Origin: Arsukibacterium perlucidum DSM 18276
GTDB lineage: Bacteria > Pseudomonadota > Gammaproteobacteria > Enterobacterales > Alteromonadaceae
NCBI RefSeq assembly: GCF_000382165.1
Contig: NZ_KB907721.1
Span: 1 to 59,501, forward strand
Length of the DNA stretch: 59,501 bases
Reading direction: 5' to 3'
The first letter of the stretch is position 1. Each line of letters starts with the position of its first letter. The notes under the pieces are model-generated. The model saw only the letters and a list, made by a program, of their open reading frames with translations, ran no database searches and had not been told where the DNA came from. The translations under genes were made by a program, and so were the position numbers. Positions 28,151 to 38,966 of the stretch are shown here, one piece after another.

Positions 28151-28840
28151 ATGTCTGACACAGCAGAAATCGACTTCGCCACTGTGCTGGCGTGCAGCGT
28201 GCACGATATGAAAAACTCACTTTGTATGGTTATTCAGTCGGCAGAACTGATCCAGGCAGAAGGCAGTAAACTTTCTGATGACGCCCGCGAAGAGCTGGCT
28301 CTGCTAAGTTATGAAATAAACCGGCTTAATTCAAATTTGTTGCAGGTGTTATCGTTGTATCGGCTGGATAGGCAACAATTACCGGTGCAAATCGATCAGC
28401 ATTACCTGAATGAGCTGTTTGAAGAACTATTACTCAAGAATCAGTATTATGCCACCCAACGTAACATAGAAGTCGTGGTGAATACCGCTGACGATTTAAA
28501 CTGGTTTTTTGACCGTGATCTGATATTAAACATTCTGAACGATGCAATTGCCAATGCCCTGCGTTACAGCAGCAAGCAGATTCTTGTCAGTGCAGAGATT
28601 ATTGACGAGAAGTTACATCTCGTTGTTGCCGATGATGGCCCTGGATTTCCTGACTTTATGTTACATAACGGGGCGCCTGATATGTATAAACTTGATTTAC
28701 GTCAGGGCCACACCGGGCTTGGTATATTTTTTGCGAAATTGATTGCCCGGGCTCATCACAATAAAAACCAACGAGGCACGGTAAAACTGCAAAATGACGG
28801 CGAGCTCAAAGGTGGCAGTTTCAAGCTAACCTTACCCTGA
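28151..28840 (+). CDS. soluble histidine-kinase-like protein
   Basis: 229 residues from the ATG at 28151 with GGAG upstream (a GTG 15 bases earlier would overlap it). No membrane segment or sensor domain. The phosphoacceptor-like helix reads CSVHDMKNSLCMVI with the conserved His-Asp-x-Lys-Asn pattern. The ATPase part has NDAIANALRYS (N box), VVADDGPGFPD (G1) and GHTGLGIFFA (G2). Probably signals through protein partners; no response regulator is adjacent. The gene after it is oriented the same way 75 bases on. Confidence 0.8.
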   Translation: MSDTAEIDFATVLACSVHDMKNSLCMVIQSAELIQAEGSKLSDDAREELALLSYEINRLNSNLLQVLSLYRLDRQQLPVQIDQHYLNELFEELLLKNQYYATQRNIEVVVNTADDLNWFFDRDLILNILNDAIANALRYSSKQILVSAEIIDEKLHLVVADDGPGFPDFMLHNGAPDMYKLDLRQGHTGLGIFFAKLIARAHHNKNQRGTVKLQNDGELKGGSFKLTLP

Positions 28841-28914
28841 TTGTCAGAAAACTGTTCATTACCATCAATTCAGATTACTATAATTTATAAACGCGTATAC
28901 GATCAGAGGTCTGC

Positions 28915-29679
28915 ATGTTGTTACCCATTATCATCTCGCTAATCGTAGCTTTGGTGATTATCGCTGTTGTCGTAAATGTTGTGCAACAACACAAAGAGCG
29001 GATAGCCAGCCTTAAGCGCGCGGAATTCACTAAATTACGTCATTTGCTTGATGACACGGAAGATATGCTGGCAAATACGGCTAACGTGCCTTTTACCCCG
29101 GCAATTATGACCATGCTGCTAAAACGGATAGCTTTTGCGTTATCTGCCATGGTTGAACTGGATCCGGGCGCCAGAGAGTTAAAACAACGGCTACAAGAAA
29201 CGCAGAACAGCCTGAACACACCGCTAAACCCAGATATTTCAGGGAATGAAAACCTGACCCTGCCCGACAACGATCAGCAACTAATTGGCTTAATACGCGG
29301 CATCAAAAAGTTACGTACCACCCTGCGCAGTGAACATGCCAGAGGCATTATCGATACATCTACTGTTATTGCCGAAGACAAAAGGCTGGAAACACTCCAG
29401 TTACGTATTAATGTTGAAAGCCAGATTAAGCGTGGCAAGCAGGCCCGCAGTAATAACATGCTTGGCTCAGCCAGACAATATTTTGAAAAAGCCCTGACCT
29501 CGTTAAACGGCAGCAGCCATCAGGACGAGTACGTCGTTAGTCGCAAAGCCGAAGTGGTGCAAACTCTGGAGGATATTGCCACTGAACTTAAGGCAGGCAA
29601 TTTGCGGGATCGGGAAAAGAAAGAAGAAAAAGAAAACAAAGATATCGACGAGCTGTTTGCGCCTAAACGTAAATGGTAG
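28915..29679 (+). CDS. membrane-anchored helical protein of unknown function
   Basis: 254 residues. A single N-terminal helix (about 3-23) is followed by a long, charged, mainly helical cytoplasmic region. Residues 175-225 (QIKRGKQARSNNMLGSARQYF and following) look like a TPR-type helical pair. The C-terminus is a lysine/glutamate-rich tail ending APKRKW. Similar proteins occur beside topA in related genera. It may work with the preceding kinase-like protein. Function not known. Confidence 0.75.
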   Translation: MLLPIIISLIVALVIIAVVVNVVQQHKERIASLKRAEFTKLRHLLDDTEDMLANTANVPFTPAIMTMLLKRIAFALSAMVELDPGARELKQRLQETQNSLNTPLNPDISGNENLTLPDNDQQLIGLIRGIKKLRTTLRSEHARGIIDTSTVIAEDKRLETLQLRINVESQIKRGKQARSNNMLGSARQYFEKALTSLNGSSHQDEYVVSRKAEVVQTLEDIATELKAGNLRDREKKEEKENKDIDELFAPKRKW

Positions 29680-29684
29680 GCAGT

Positions 29685-29713
29685 AAAAATGGCACCTTAG
29701 GGTGCCATTTTTT
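29685..29713. terminator. bidirectional rho-independent terminator
   Basis: AAAAATGGCACC, loop TTAG, GGTGCCATTTTTT. It serves the plus-strand gene ending at 29679 and the minus-strand topA ending at 29743. Confidence 0.85.
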
Positions 29714-29742
29714 ATTGCTGTATTCGCTTGGTAACAAGCTGC

Positions 29743-32349
29743 CTATTTTGCCGTAGACTTATCTTTGCTGGAGACAACCCATTTGCCGTTTTCATACCAG
29801 GCGGCCCAACCTGTAGCTTTACCGTCTTTTTCTGTCATAACATACTGCTGTTTGGTTTTGCGGCTCCAGCGGATAATACTGGGATTACCCTCTTTGTCTT
29901 TAACAGGTGCATCGGCAAGATAATAGAACTTTGGTGATATCCGCTCGCGAAACAATTTCAGCTCACTGACTAAAGGTGCCCTGGTTTCCCGTGACTTGGG
30001 AAAGGTAGACGCAGCGAGGAACAAGCCAGCAGCGCCATCGCGCAGTACAAAATAGGCATCCGATTTTTCGCATTTCAGCTCAGGTAAATGAACCGGATCT
30101 TCTTTTGGCGGCGCAGCTTCACCACTGCGCAGCAGTTTTCGGGTGTTTTTACACTCGCTGTTATTACAGCCAAAGTACTTACCAAAGCGGCCCGATTTTA
30201 ACTGCATATCACTGCCGCATTTATCACACTCAATCAGCGGGCCTTCATAGCCTTTAATCTTGAAACTGCCAGCTTCCAGCTCATAGCCATCACATTCCGG
30301 ATTATTACCACATACATGCAGCTTGCGCTGCTCATCGATCAGGTAACTATCCATGGCCGTACCGCACTTAGCGCAACGCTTCTTCTGACGCAGCGCTTCG
30401 GTCTCTAATTCGTCCTCGTCCGTTACCTTCACTGCCTCATCCCCTGGTAACAGGTTCATGGTTGTGGTGCAACGTTCTTTGGGTGGCAGATTATAGCCAG
30501 AACAGCCCAGAAATACGCCGGTAGAAGCGGTGCGAATGCCCATTTTACGGCCACAACTTGGACAGTCGATATCCGTTAACACAAACTGATTAGCACGCAT
30601 GCCTCCCTGTTCAGGGTCCTGTTCGGCTGTTTTCAATTTGTCTGAAAAACCGGTATAAAAGTTATCCAGCTCTTTACGCCATTGCCGTTGCCCTTTGGCT
30701 ATATCGTCCAGGGTCAGCTCCATATTGGCAGTAAAATCGTAATTCATTAAATCGTCGAAATTCTCTACCAACCGATCAGTGACAATTTCACCCATTTTCT
30801 CAGCATAGAAACGTTTGTTTTCAACCCGGACATAACCCCGGTCCTGAATAGTTGAAATAATAGCGGCATAGGTTGAAGGCCTGCCAATTCCCCGTTTTTC
30901 TAATTCTTTAACCAGACTGGCTTCACTGAAACGTGCTGCCGGTTTAGTGAAATGCTGAGCGCTTTGTAATTGTTGTAATTGTAATTGCTGGCCTGTTTTT
31001 ACATCTGGCAGCTCATTGTCTTCTTCACCTTTGCGTTTAACTGCCGGCTGCACCCGGGTCCAGCCGTCAAAACGTAACACCCGCCCTTTGGCTTTCAATT
31101 CGAAATCTGCTGCCGCTACGGTAATATTAGTAACATCGTATTGGGCTGGCGGCATTTGACAGGCCACAAACTGGCGCCAGATTAACTCATAAAGTTTACG
31201 GGCATCCGCTTCCATATCGCCGAGATCACTGGCAAGCACAGCAACATTTGAAGGTCTTACCGCTTCGTGCGCTTCCTGAGCATTTGCCTTACTGCCGTAA
31301 CTAATCGGTTCTGCGGTCAGGTAATTTTTACCAAACTTGTCATTTATATAGTCGCGGCACGCACTGACGGCCTCAGCACTAAGATTAGTAGAGTCGGTAC
31401 GCATGTAAGTAATATGGCCGGCTTCATATAACCGCTGTGCCAGCATCATGGTTTTTTTAACGCCATAACCTAAACGGGTGCTGGCTGCTTGTTGTAATGT
31501 CGAGGTAATAAACGGCGCCTGAGGTTTGCTACTGCTGGGCTTGTCTTCCCGCTCTTTAACTTCATAGCTGGCACCTTTTAAGCGCTCAAGAGCAGTGTCA
31601 GCCTGCTTTTGATTAACAGGTTTAAATGCTTTACCGTTTTCCCGCACGACATCCAGCTGCAAAGGTTGTTTGCCATCAGTTAACGTATCAGCAGCCAGAG
31701 TCCAGTATTCTTCGGGAACAAAAGCTTTAATTTCCCGTTCCCGCTCCACCACCAGCCGCACAGCTACAGATTGCACCCGGCCAGCGGATAAACCACGAGC
31801 TACTTTTTTCCAGAGTAATGGCGAGACCATAAAGCCCACAACCCGGTCTAAAAACCGGCGAGCCTGCTGCGCATTCACCTGATCAATATTAACCTGACCA
31901 GGCTCAACAAAGGCATTAGTGATAGCGGATTTAGTAATTTCGTTAAAAACCACCCGCTTGAATTTGTCTGGTTGACCGCCGATAATTTCCTGTAAATGCC
32001 ATGCTATGGCTTCTCCTTCGCGGTCCAAATCCGTTGCCAGATAAACGGTGTCGGCTTTTTCTGCCAGCGCTTTAAGCTCCTTCACCACTTTTTCTTTACC
32101 CGGCAAAATCTCATAGCGGGCCTTCCAACCGTGCGCCGGGTCAATTCCCATCCGGTCAACCAGCGCTTTATAATCCTTTTCCTCTTTGCTCAGGCTTTTA
32201 TCAGTTGTACGAGCTTTATCTTTGCTACTGCTGGTTGGCAGATCGCGTATATGGCCAACGCTCGATTTAACGACGTAATCGTTTCCTAAATATTTATTTA
32301 TTGTCTTTGCTTTTGCCGGTGATTCGACTATTACCAGTGATTTCGCCAT
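29743..32349 (-). CDS. topA: DNA topoisomerase I
   Basis: 868 residues. Toprim: [12 protein letters not shown] and [10 protein letters not shown] (Asp107, Asp109, Glu112). The catalytic tyrosine is Tyr315 in [10 protein letters not shown]. Three C4 zinc ribbons follow from about 585 to 740 (CPSCGRK, CAKCGTA, CDKCGSD), then a further zinc-free C-terminal module ending in a lysine-rich tail. It relaxes negative supercoils behind RNA polymerase. Same strand as cysB, whose E. coli neighbour it is. Confidence 0.97.
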   Translation of the reverse strand: MAKSLVIVESPAKAKTINKYLGNDYVVKSSVGHIRDLPTSSSKDKARTTDKSLSKEEKDYKALVDRMGIDPAHGWKARYEILPGKEKVVKELKALAEKADTVYLATDLDREGEAIAWHLQEIIGGQPDKFKRVVFNEITKSAITNAFVEPGQVNIDQVNAQQARRFLDRVVGFMVSPLLWKKVARGLSAGRVQSVAVRLVVEREREIKAFVPEEYWTLAADTLTDGKQPLQLDVVRENGKAFKPVNQKQADTALERLKGASYEVKEREDKPSSSKPQAPFITSTLQQAASTRLGYGVKKTMMLAQRLYEAGHITYMRTDSTNLSAEAVSACRDYINDKFGKNYLTAEPISYGSKANAQEAHEAVRPSNVAVLASDLGDMEADARKLYELIWRQFVACQMPPAQYDVTNITVAAADFELKAKGRVLRFDGWTRVQPAVKRKGEEDNELPDVKTGQQLQLQQLQSAQHFTKPAARFSEASLVKELEKRGIGRPSTYAAIISTIQDRGYVRVENKRFYAEKMGEIVTDRLVENFDDLMNYDFTANMELTLDDIAKGQRQWRKELDNFYTGFSDKLKTAEQDPEQGGMRANQFVLTDIDCPSCGRKMGIRTASTGVFLGCSGYNLPPKERCTTTMNLLPGDEAVKVTDEDELETEALRQKKRCAKCGTAMDSYLIDEQRKLHVCGNNPECDGYELEAGSFKIKGYEGPLIECDKCGSDMQLKSGRFGKYFGCNNSECKNTRKLLRSGEAAPPKEDPVHLPELKCEKSDAYFVLRDGAAGLFLAASTFPKSRETRAPLVSELKLFRERISPKFYYLADAPVKDKEGNPSIIRWSRKTKQQYVMTEKDGKATGWAAWYENGKWVVSSKDKSTAK

Positions 32350-32580
32350 CTTAAAACCTGAATTCCCTAACTTTAGCTGCCTTTTGGCCGCCCTTTTTTA
32401 ACATATATCCGCAAACCGCAGTTGTGACAAGTGAATAAACTCATTATTATGCAATCCGGGCCATTTTACAGACCCAACGGCTATTTGATAGCCAACTCCT
32501 AAATGAAGCATAAAAAAACATAAGCGGCCGCAATAATAATAAAAACAGTGCCCCTTCCAACAGAAGGATATAAAGCAAAA

Positions 32581-33921
32581 ATGAAATACTTTGAAGCAAA
32601 TTTCGATGGTCTGGTAGGACCAACCCATAACTATGCCGGCTTGTCAGTCGGCAATGTTGCCTCTTTATCTAACGCTAACAACACTTCCAGTCCAAAACAA
32701 GCAGCCAAGCAAGGCTTGCAGAAAATGAAGGCACTGCACGATTTAGGTTTAGTGCAAGGCGTGCTGGCTCCGCAAGAGCGCCCAGACGTTTATACCCTAC
32801 GCCGGCTCGGCTTTACCGGTTCAGACAGCGACATCATCGCCACTGCAGCAAAACAGGCACCGGCGGTATTCCGGGCAGTTTGCTCGGCGTCCAGCATGTG
32901 GACCGCAAATGCCGCTACGATTTCGCCCAGCGCCGACACCAGTGACAATAAGGTACATTTTACTCCGGCAAACTTAACTAATAAGTTTCACCGTTCACTC
33001 GAACCGCAGACTACCGGTAGAATATTACAGGCCATGTTCGCTGATTCTGCACACTTTTCGCATCACCAACATTTGCCTGATAACGACCACTTTGGTGATG
33101 AAGGTGCGGCGAATCATACCAGATTATGCAGCGACTACGGCAAAAAAGGTGTTGAGTTGTTTGTGTTTGGTCGTTATGCGTTCGATCAATCAAAGGCTGC
33201 ACCTAGACGCTACCCTGCACGCCACACACTCGAAGCCTGTGAGGCTGTCGCACGCTTACATGGGTTAAGTAATGACAATGTAGTCTATATGCAACAAAAC
33301 CCCGATGTGATTGACCAGGGTGTATTTCATAACGATGTAATAGCAGTGGGTAACCAGAATGTGCTGTTTTATCATCAGCAGGCTTTTGTTGATACCCAAA
33401 GTAAACTGGATGAGCTCAAGCGTAAATTTGGCAATGACAGTGAATTATTTCTGATAGAAGTGAATGATAACGATGTGTCGGTGCAGGAAGCAATCAGTAC
33501 TTACCTGTTTAATACTCAAGTTATCACCCTGGCCAATGGTGAAATGGCTATTATAGCGCCAACTGAATGCCAGGACAGCCCGGCGGTAAGCCGCTACCTG
33601 GCAGATCTGACCGGTCGTGGCACGCCTATTAAGCATGTCCATTATTATGATGTGAAACAAAGCATGCGTAACGGTGGCGGCCCGGCCTGTTTAAGGTTGC
33701 GGGTAGCGTTAAGTGAACAGGAGCACCAGGCAGTGAACCCACATGTGCTGATGAATGACCAGTTGTTCGCTACGTTAAATAATTGGGTTGATAAACATTA
33801 CCGGGATCAGATTTCAGAAGCAGATTTAGCCGACCCACAGTTATTAAAAGAATCCCGCGCAGCGCTGGATGAACTGACTCAGATCTTAAACCTGGGCCCG
33901 GTTTATCAGTTCCAGCGGTAA
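32581..33921 (+). CDS. astB: N-succinylarginine dihydrolase
   Basis: 446 residues from the ATG at 32581 ([20 protein letters not shown]), the length of E. coli AstB (447). Conserved blocks are [30 protein letters not shown], and [14 protein letters not shown] with the catalytic cysteine. It is the second step of arginine succinyltransferase catabolism. No astA, astC, astD or astE gene is adjacent, so the pathway is split across the genome. Confidence 0.95.
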   Translation: MKYFEANFDGLVGPTHNYAGLSVGNVASLSNANNTSSPKQAAKQGLQKMKALHDLGLVQGVLAPQERPDVYTLRRLGFTGSDSDIIATAAKQAPAVFRAVCSASSMWTANAATISPSADTSDNKVHFTPANLTNKFHRSLEPQTTGRILQAMFADSAHFSHHQHLPDNDHFGDEGAANHTRLCSDYGKKGVELFVFGRYAFDQSKAAPRRYPARHTLEACEAVARLHGLSNDNVVYMQQNPDVIDQGVFHNDVIAVGNQNVLFYHQQAFVDTQSKLDELKRKFGNDSELFLIEVNDNDVSVQEAISTYLFNTQVITLANGEMAIIAPTECQDSPAVSRYLADLTGRGTPIKHVHYYDVKQSMRNGGGPACLRLRVALSEQEHQAVNPHVLMNDQLFATLNNWVDKHYRDQISEADLADPQLLKESRAALDELTQILNLGPVYQFQR

Positions 33922-33943
33922 GATAGAACAATTAAAAACGGAT

Positions 33944-33974
33944 AAAAAAAGGGAGCTTAACTAAGCTCCCTTTT
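33944..33974. terminator. bidirectional rho-independent terminator
   Basis: AAAAAAAGGGAGCTT, loop AACT, AAGCTCCCTTTT between the convergent astB and Big_1-type lipoprotein genes. Confidence 0.85.
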
Positions 33975-33985
33975 ATGTTTGACAA

Positions 33986-36250
33986 TTACCCTGCTATGGC
34001 GCAGTTCTGAATAACCCCAAACGGGTTGCTGGCAGGTTGCGACGTCTCTGTGGTTAGGTCATCTGCAGCGGTTGGTAAGCCGTATTCTCTGAAGCTTATA
34101 TTTTCCGTACCCGAAGCAAAGCCTGATACCTGTAAGCGAACGTCTAACCAGCTACCTGCATCCTGCGGGTAAGTAAGGTTAAAAGTTGCTATACCATTGG
34201 CATCTGATGTCACTGAACCTGGTGCTACCACAAAATTACCCGGCGTAAGCTGGCCATCAAAGTTGATATCCTCTCCGTCATCCAGGATACCATTGAAGTT
34301 CGCATCCTCTGATACACAACTTATTGGTGTACTAATGGTAGGAGTGGACCCTGAAGTAGTCCAGTTTTTAAAGGTAAGAGGCGCTTCTGGTGACTTAACC
34401 CAATATCCCTTTCGGTAGTTAATTGACAGCACAGCAACATTCAATTGTTGCCCTGACACTGCATTACCAGAGCTGTCCGTAACGATAACTGAAAACTCTT
34501 TAGCATAGGTGCTAGCGCTTGGTTTAGTAATAACATTACCGGTACCAAAGCGGAAGAACAGTGTACGCTGACCAACGGCAATATCTGTTTCATCAAAAAC
34601 AGTGTTGTCGGTTTGCAGGCTGGCTTTGATCACCAGGTTTTCACCGTTTACGCCACCACCGGTTGTGGTATCGGCAGTAAACACAGTTGATGCCACACCC
34701 TGCGAGTTGGTTACTGCAGTTCCGGTACTGATAGTACCACCGGCAGCGTTGTTTAATGAAAACACTATAGTTTCATTTTTCACAGGGTTGTTATGGTCAT
34801 CCCGCACAATAGCTCTGATAGCACTGGACTCACCTACGCCAATTTGGGCGGGGAATGCCTGTGCTTCTATCTGAGTAGGATTAACAGCAACAAATTCAAT
34901 GATCTTTTTAGCGCTAACCGCATTTTCTCCCTCGCCCCCCAGCGCACTGATAGTAGCCAGACCGGCAAACTGAGAGCGGATAAAGGCACTGGCCTTACCT
35001 TCTGCATCTGTCATATCTTCAGATGTCACGCTATTTGCAAGGTTTGCCGCTGCATCGGCAATAACACCACGAGTGGTATTAAAAGTTACACCGGATGATG
35101 CTGGCGGAGCATTATTTACTTTCCACTCAACCGCAACTTCCTGAGCGCTGTTTAACGGCACTTCCTGTATCGGCTCACCCGCTAATACATTGTCATCACC
35201 ATCAACCATCGCTAAAAATGCAAACTCATCGGCACTGATATTAATAGTGGCACTATTTGTCACGCCTAACGCTGTTACTGTTAATGTATCAACACCGCTA
35301 TTAGTCGCAGTATAAGTGAGGCTAGCTTTACCGGCACTGCCGGCCGTAACAGGACTGGTATCGCTAAGCGAATTGCCAAGGGCAGAAGTTACCTCAATTA
35401 CCGTTCCCTGAATACCAATACCATTAGCGTCGGTAAGGAATAAATCTATGGTAGAGGCATCAGCAAGCACTACCGAGCCAGGCGCAGCTATATCGATACT
35501 GGTGCCGACAACCGCAACAATAAGCTCGGCGCTTTGCTGTTGAACACTTGCAGTTACCGTTACCTCACGATTACTTTTATTGGTTTGGGACGTTAGGATT
35601 GCTTTAGCCACCCCATTTTCACTGGTAACACTATCAGTTTGCACTAATTCACCGGAATCAGTCGCAAAAGTAACCGGAATACCTGACAACACCACATTGT
35701 TGGTGTCGCGGACTAAGGCTGAAAGCTCAACTTTACCTGAGGCGCCGGTGCCCAGCTGCAACGTATCGGCAATCAGTGACACTGATCCAATCGTAATATC
35801 GACCTGATCCCCGCCATCACCAGCAGAATTAAAGACGATACTGGCGGTTACCTGACCAAAACTGGCGTTGACCTGGCCTGCGCCAGAACGGTTACCAACA
35901 TTCAGGGCAATAGTTGCCACCCCTTCGGCATTCGTCGACGCTGAACCCGTATCATTACCAAATGTGGCCAGCCCATCACCGGATACTTCAAACGTAATAA
36001 GTTGATTCGCAACAATGCCGTCGTTAGTTGCACTTAAAGTTGCGGTAACAACCAATGGTGTGTTTTGCGAAAGGTTATTTGTTTCAGTGCCAGCCGCATT
36101 GGTTAGGGTTAGTCCAAGGGTAAACACCGGAGTGTTGTTACCTGAACCACCGCCGCCACTGTCGCCGCCACTGCCCAAGGTACCACCGCCACCACAGGCG
36201 GCCAGCGATGTAATCATTAATGCAACAAGTAGTTGCCGGATGTTTCGCAT
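33986..36250 (-). CDS. surface lipoprotein with tandem bacterial Ig-like (Big_1) repeats
   Basis: 754 residues from the ATG at 36250, where GGGAGAG precedes (an earlier in-frame start lacks this). Lipobox SLAACGGGG near residue 19, then a glycine/serine linker. At least five Ig-like units of about 95-100 residues follow, with repeated phrases such as TNAEGVATIALNVG, TNSQGVASTVF and SDANGIATFNL. A calcium-binding-like segment, DANFNGILDDGEDINFDG, lies near 640-660. Probably an intimin/invasin-style surface stalk or adhesin; no separate binding head is obvious. Confidence 0.8.
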   Translation of the reverse strand: MRNIRQLLVALMITSLAACGGGGTLGSGGDSGGGGSGNNTPVFTLGLTLTNAAGTETNNLSQNTPLVVTATLSATNDGIVANQLITFEVSGDGLATFGNDTGSASTNAEGVATIALNVGNRSGAGQVNASFGQVTASIVFNSAGDGGDQVDITIGSVSLIADTLQLGTGASGKVELSALVRDTNNVVLSGIPVTFATDSGELVQTDSVTSENGVAKAILTSQTNKSNREVTVTASVQQQSAELIVAVVGTSIDIAAPGSVVLADASTIDLFLTDANGIGIQGTVIEVTSALGNSLSDTSPVTAGSAGKASLTYTATNSGVDTLTVTALGVTNSATINISADEFAFLAMVDGDDNVLAGEPIQEVPLNSAQEVAVEWKVNNAPPASSGVTFNTTRGVIADAAANLANSVTSEDMTDAEGKASAFIRSQFAGLATISALGGEGENAVSAKKIIEFVAVNPTQIEAQAFPAQIGVGESSAIRAIVRDDHNNPVKNETIVFSLNNAAGGTISTGTAVTNSQGVASTVFTADTTTGGGVNGENLVIKASLQTDNTVFDETDIAVGQRTLFFRFGTGNVITKPSASTYAKEFSVIVTDSSGNAVSGQQLNVAVLSINYRKGYWVKSPEAPLTFKNWTTSGSTPTISTPISCVSEDANFNGILDDGEDINFDGQLTPGNFVVAPGSVTSDANGIATFNLTYPQDAGSWLDVRLQVSGFASGTENISFREYGLPTAADDLTTETSQPASNPFGVIQNCAIAG

Positions 36251-36419
36251 GAAAACTCTCCCTAGCTGTTTTTTATATATAGTTTTTGTTAATTGCATCT
36301 TAAACCATTAATTATCACTACGTCACAGCAATTTTCAAAAAAATTTTAGTCAAGCCTGCACAATAGCTTCGCAAACTGATAGTCTTAAGCAAATTTCGCA
36401 CTGATATATAACAAAAACA

Positions 36420-37754
36420 ATGAGCAATAATCGTAAATTGGGACTCACTGCCCGGATCGTTATCGGCATGGTAGCCGGTATCTTAGTTGGCTTCTTTTTC
36501 AAAGCTATTTTAGCAGGACAGGAGGAACGTGTCCTCAGCCTGTTTAGCTTAAGCATACCTCTGAAAGCCTTTTTCGTTGATGGTATTTTTCATGTTGGTG
36601 GCGAAATTTTTATCGCCAGCCTGAAAATGTTGGTAGTACCACTGGTTTTTGTCTCATTGGTTTGCGGGACCTGTTCACTGTCTGACACTTCTACGCTCGG
36701 CCGGCTGGGCGGCAAAACAATAGGCCTCTATCTTATAACGACCGCGGTTGCGATTACTCTTGCTATGACAGCCGCTATATTAGTGGCTCCTGGTGAGGGG
36801 ATTGACCGCCAATCCGATGCCAGCTTCGATATTTCCGAAGCCCCCTCGCTGGCACAGGTATTTATCAATATTTTTCCCAGCAATCCAATTGAGTCGATGG
36901 CACAGGGTAACATGCTGCAAATTATTGTCTTTGCCGTACTATTCGGTATTGCCATGGCGTTAAGTGGCAAACCGGGTGAGCGATTGGCAGCGGTATTTAA
37001 TGATTTAAGTGACGTCATCATGAAGCTGGTTACCATATTGATGAATTTGGCACCCTACGGCGTATTTTTTCTGATGGCTAAGTTATTCACTACTCTTGGC
37101 TTTGAGACCATTATCAGTCTGGCAAAATATTTCGGCGTCGTGCTTACAGTTCTTATTTTCCATGGTTTGGTAAGTTACAGTGTTATTTTAAAATTACTTA
37201 CCGGCCTGAACCCGCTTATGTTTCTTCGTAAGATGCGCGATGCAGCCTTATTTGGTTTCAGCACGTCCAGTAGCAACGCTACCATGCCGGTAACGATGGA
37301 GACTGTTACTAAGAAGCTTGGAGTGAAAAACAGTATAGCCTCTTTTACTGTGCCATTAGGCGCTACTATTAATATGGATGGCACTGCTATTATGCAGGGC
37401 GTGGCGACGGTATTTATTGCTCAGGTATACCTGGTCGATTTAACTATCGCTGATTATCTGATGGTGATCCTGACTGCCACACTAGCCTCAATTGGTACCG
37501 CCGGGGTACCAGGGGTTGGTTTAATTATGCTTGCCATGGTGCTACAGCAGGTTGGCTTGCCGGTTGAAGGTATCGCGCTGATAATAGGTGTTGACCGGCT
37601 GTTAGACATGACACGTACCGCAGTAAACGTAACAGGTGATGCCATGGTGTCGTGTATTGTCGGTAAAAGTGAAAAGCAATTTGATCAGGCAGTATTTGAC
37701 GATGCTGGCGCCGGCGTTAAAGAGGAAAGTGTCGATTTCCATCATTTACGTTAA
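36420..37754 (+). CDS. sodium:dicarboxylate/amino-acid symporter (GltP/DctA family)
   Basis: 444 residues, eight helices plus two re-entrant hairpins. Hairpin 1 is FSTSSSNATMPVT, TM7 has INMDGTAIMQG, and hairpin 2 is GTAGVPGVG. TM8 has MTRTAVNVTGDA, with Arg at the site that usually distinguishes dicarboxylate or acidic amino-acid carriers from neutral ones. Couples Na+ or H+ to import of glutamate, aspartate or C4-dicarboxylates. The Shine-Dalgarno is weak. Confidence 0.9.
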   Translation: MSNNRKLGLTARIVIGMVAGILVGFFFKAILAGQEERVLSLFSLSIPLKAFFVDGIFHVGGEIFIASLKMLVVPLVFVSLVCGTCSLSDTSTLGRLGGKTIGLYLITTAVAITLAMTAAILVAPGEGIDRQSDASFDISEAPSLAQVFINIFPSNPIESMAQGNMLQIIVFAVLFGIAMALSGKPGERLAAVFNDLSDVIMKLVTILMNLAPYGVFFLMAKLFTTLGFETIISLAKYFGVVLTVLIFHGLVSYSVILKLLTGLNPLMFLRKMRDAALFGFSTSSSNATMPVTMETVTKKLGVKNSIASFTVPLGATINMDGTAIMQGVATVFIAQVYLVDLTIADYLMVILTATLASIGTAGVPGVGLIMLAMVLQQVGLPVEGIALIIGVDRLLDMTRTAVNVTGDAMVSCIVGKSEKQFDQAVFDDAGAGVKEESVDFHHLR

Positions 37755-37789
37755 TGCCATTATCGCCCTGGCGTTAACAATGTTCAGGC

Positions 37790-37819
37790 AAAAAACAACA
37801 GGCTGAAATCAGCCTGTTG
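37790..37819 (-). terminator. rho-independent terminator of sohB
   Basis: Minus strand: CAACAGGCTGA, short loop, TCAGCCTGTTG, then TTTTTT. It lies 45 bases after the sohB stop. Confidence 0.8.
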
Positions 37820-37863
37820 CCAGTTTACTGCTATTACTAGTATGGTCATTTATTAGTTTGTTA

Positions 37864-38865
37864 TTAACGCTGCCAGTTATGCTGCACCAGCTTTTGCCAC
37901 CATAGCGAAAACACATTAGCCGACCCCATTCCTACTTTCTCTGCCAGACCCTTTCTCAGCTGATAGCTAACCTTGAAAAGCCGGTGGCTCGACATTTTGT
38001 TCATCAGATAGTTGTCACTGGTTTGAATAGCATCAACTAACTGTAATTCCAGGGCTTGATATCCAAACCAATGCTCGCCGGTTGCGACTCGTGCTACGTC
38101 CAGTTGCGGCCGGTGTTGCTGCACAAAAGTTTTAAACAACACATGAGTTTCTTCCAGCTCCTGCTGAAACTTCTGCCTGCCCTTTTCAGTATTTTCACCA
38201 AACAGCGTCACTGTCCGCTTAAATTCGCCAGCCGTAAACTGTTCAAAGTCGACATGGTTTTTCTGCAGTAATTTGTGGAAGTTTGGCAGCTGGGCAATCA
38301 CGCCTATTGATCCTAATATGGCAAAAGGAGCCGCAATAATCTTGTTACCGATACAGGCCATCATATAGCCGCCACTCGCCGCCACTTTATCCACTGCTAC
38401 TGTTAATGCGATACCTCGCTGGCGGATCCTGTCAAGCTGTGATGCAGCCAATCCATAACCATGCACCACACCACCACCACTCTCCAGACATAGCAAAACT
38501 TCGTCCTCTGGCTTAGCAATTGCCAGCAAGGCTGACACTTCCTCGCGCAGTGATTCAGTCTCTCTGGCATCCATAGAGCCATTGAACTGAAGCAAAAATA
38601 AGCATGGTTGCTTATCTGCCTGGATTTTCGCTGATTTTTGCTGTGCTTTTTGCCAGTGTTTAAAAGCCTTTTTATCTAATAAACGCTGTTGTAAATCTGC
38701 AGTTTGCTGCTGGTAATGTTTACTCAGATCCGTAAATTCAAGCTGGCCTTTCTTTGCTTTTGGTTTATGACTGGCATTAACCACAATACCAACCACCAGC
38801 GCTATAGCAAAAACAATAGTCGCCACCTTCGCCAAAAACATGCCATATTCCATTAAAAATGCCAA
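37864..38865 (-). CDS. sohB: S49-family inner-membrane protease SohB
   Basis: 333 residues. The TTG start at 38865 is favoured: AGGAG lies 7-8 bases upstream, and the N-terminus (MAFLMEYGMFLAK) lines up with E. coli SohB (MELLSEYGLFLAK); the ATG four codons on is too far from the ribosome site. One N-terminal membrane helix (about 8-28). The protease core has LESGGGVVHGYGLA, the catalytic serine in VAASGGYMMAC, and GSIGVIAQLPN. Its neighbours yciK and topA are also near it in E. coli. Confidence 0.92.
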   Translation of the reverse strand: MAFLMEYGMFLAKVATIVFAIALVVGIVVNASHKPKAKKGQLEFTDLSKHYQQQTADLQQRLLDKKAFKHWQKAQQKSAKIQADKQPCLFLLQFNGSMDARETESLREEVSALLAIAKPEDEVLLCLESGGGVVHGYGLAASQLDRIRQRGIALTVAVDKVAASGGYMMACIGNKIIAAPFAILGSIGVIAQLPNFHKLLQKNHVDFEQFTAGEFKRTVTLFGENTEKGRQKFQQELEETHVLFKTFVQQHRPQLDVARVATGEHWFGYQALELQLVDAIQTSDNYLMNKMSSHRLFKVSYQLRKGLAEKVGMGSANVFSLWWQKLVQHNWQR

Positions 38866-38912
38866 AGTAATACTCCTGTTTGTCTAAATAAGCTCATTCT
38901 ATCCTGATTCTT

Positions 38913-38950
38913 AAAAAGAAAAAGCCCGGCGCCATAAGCCGCCGGGCTTT
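38913..38950 (-). terminator. rho-independent terminator of the lipase gene
   Basis: Minus strand AAAGCCCGGC, loop of about 10, GCCGGGCTTT then more T-rich sequence. Confidence 0.85.
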
Positions 38951-38966
38951 ATTTAAGCTATAAGGC

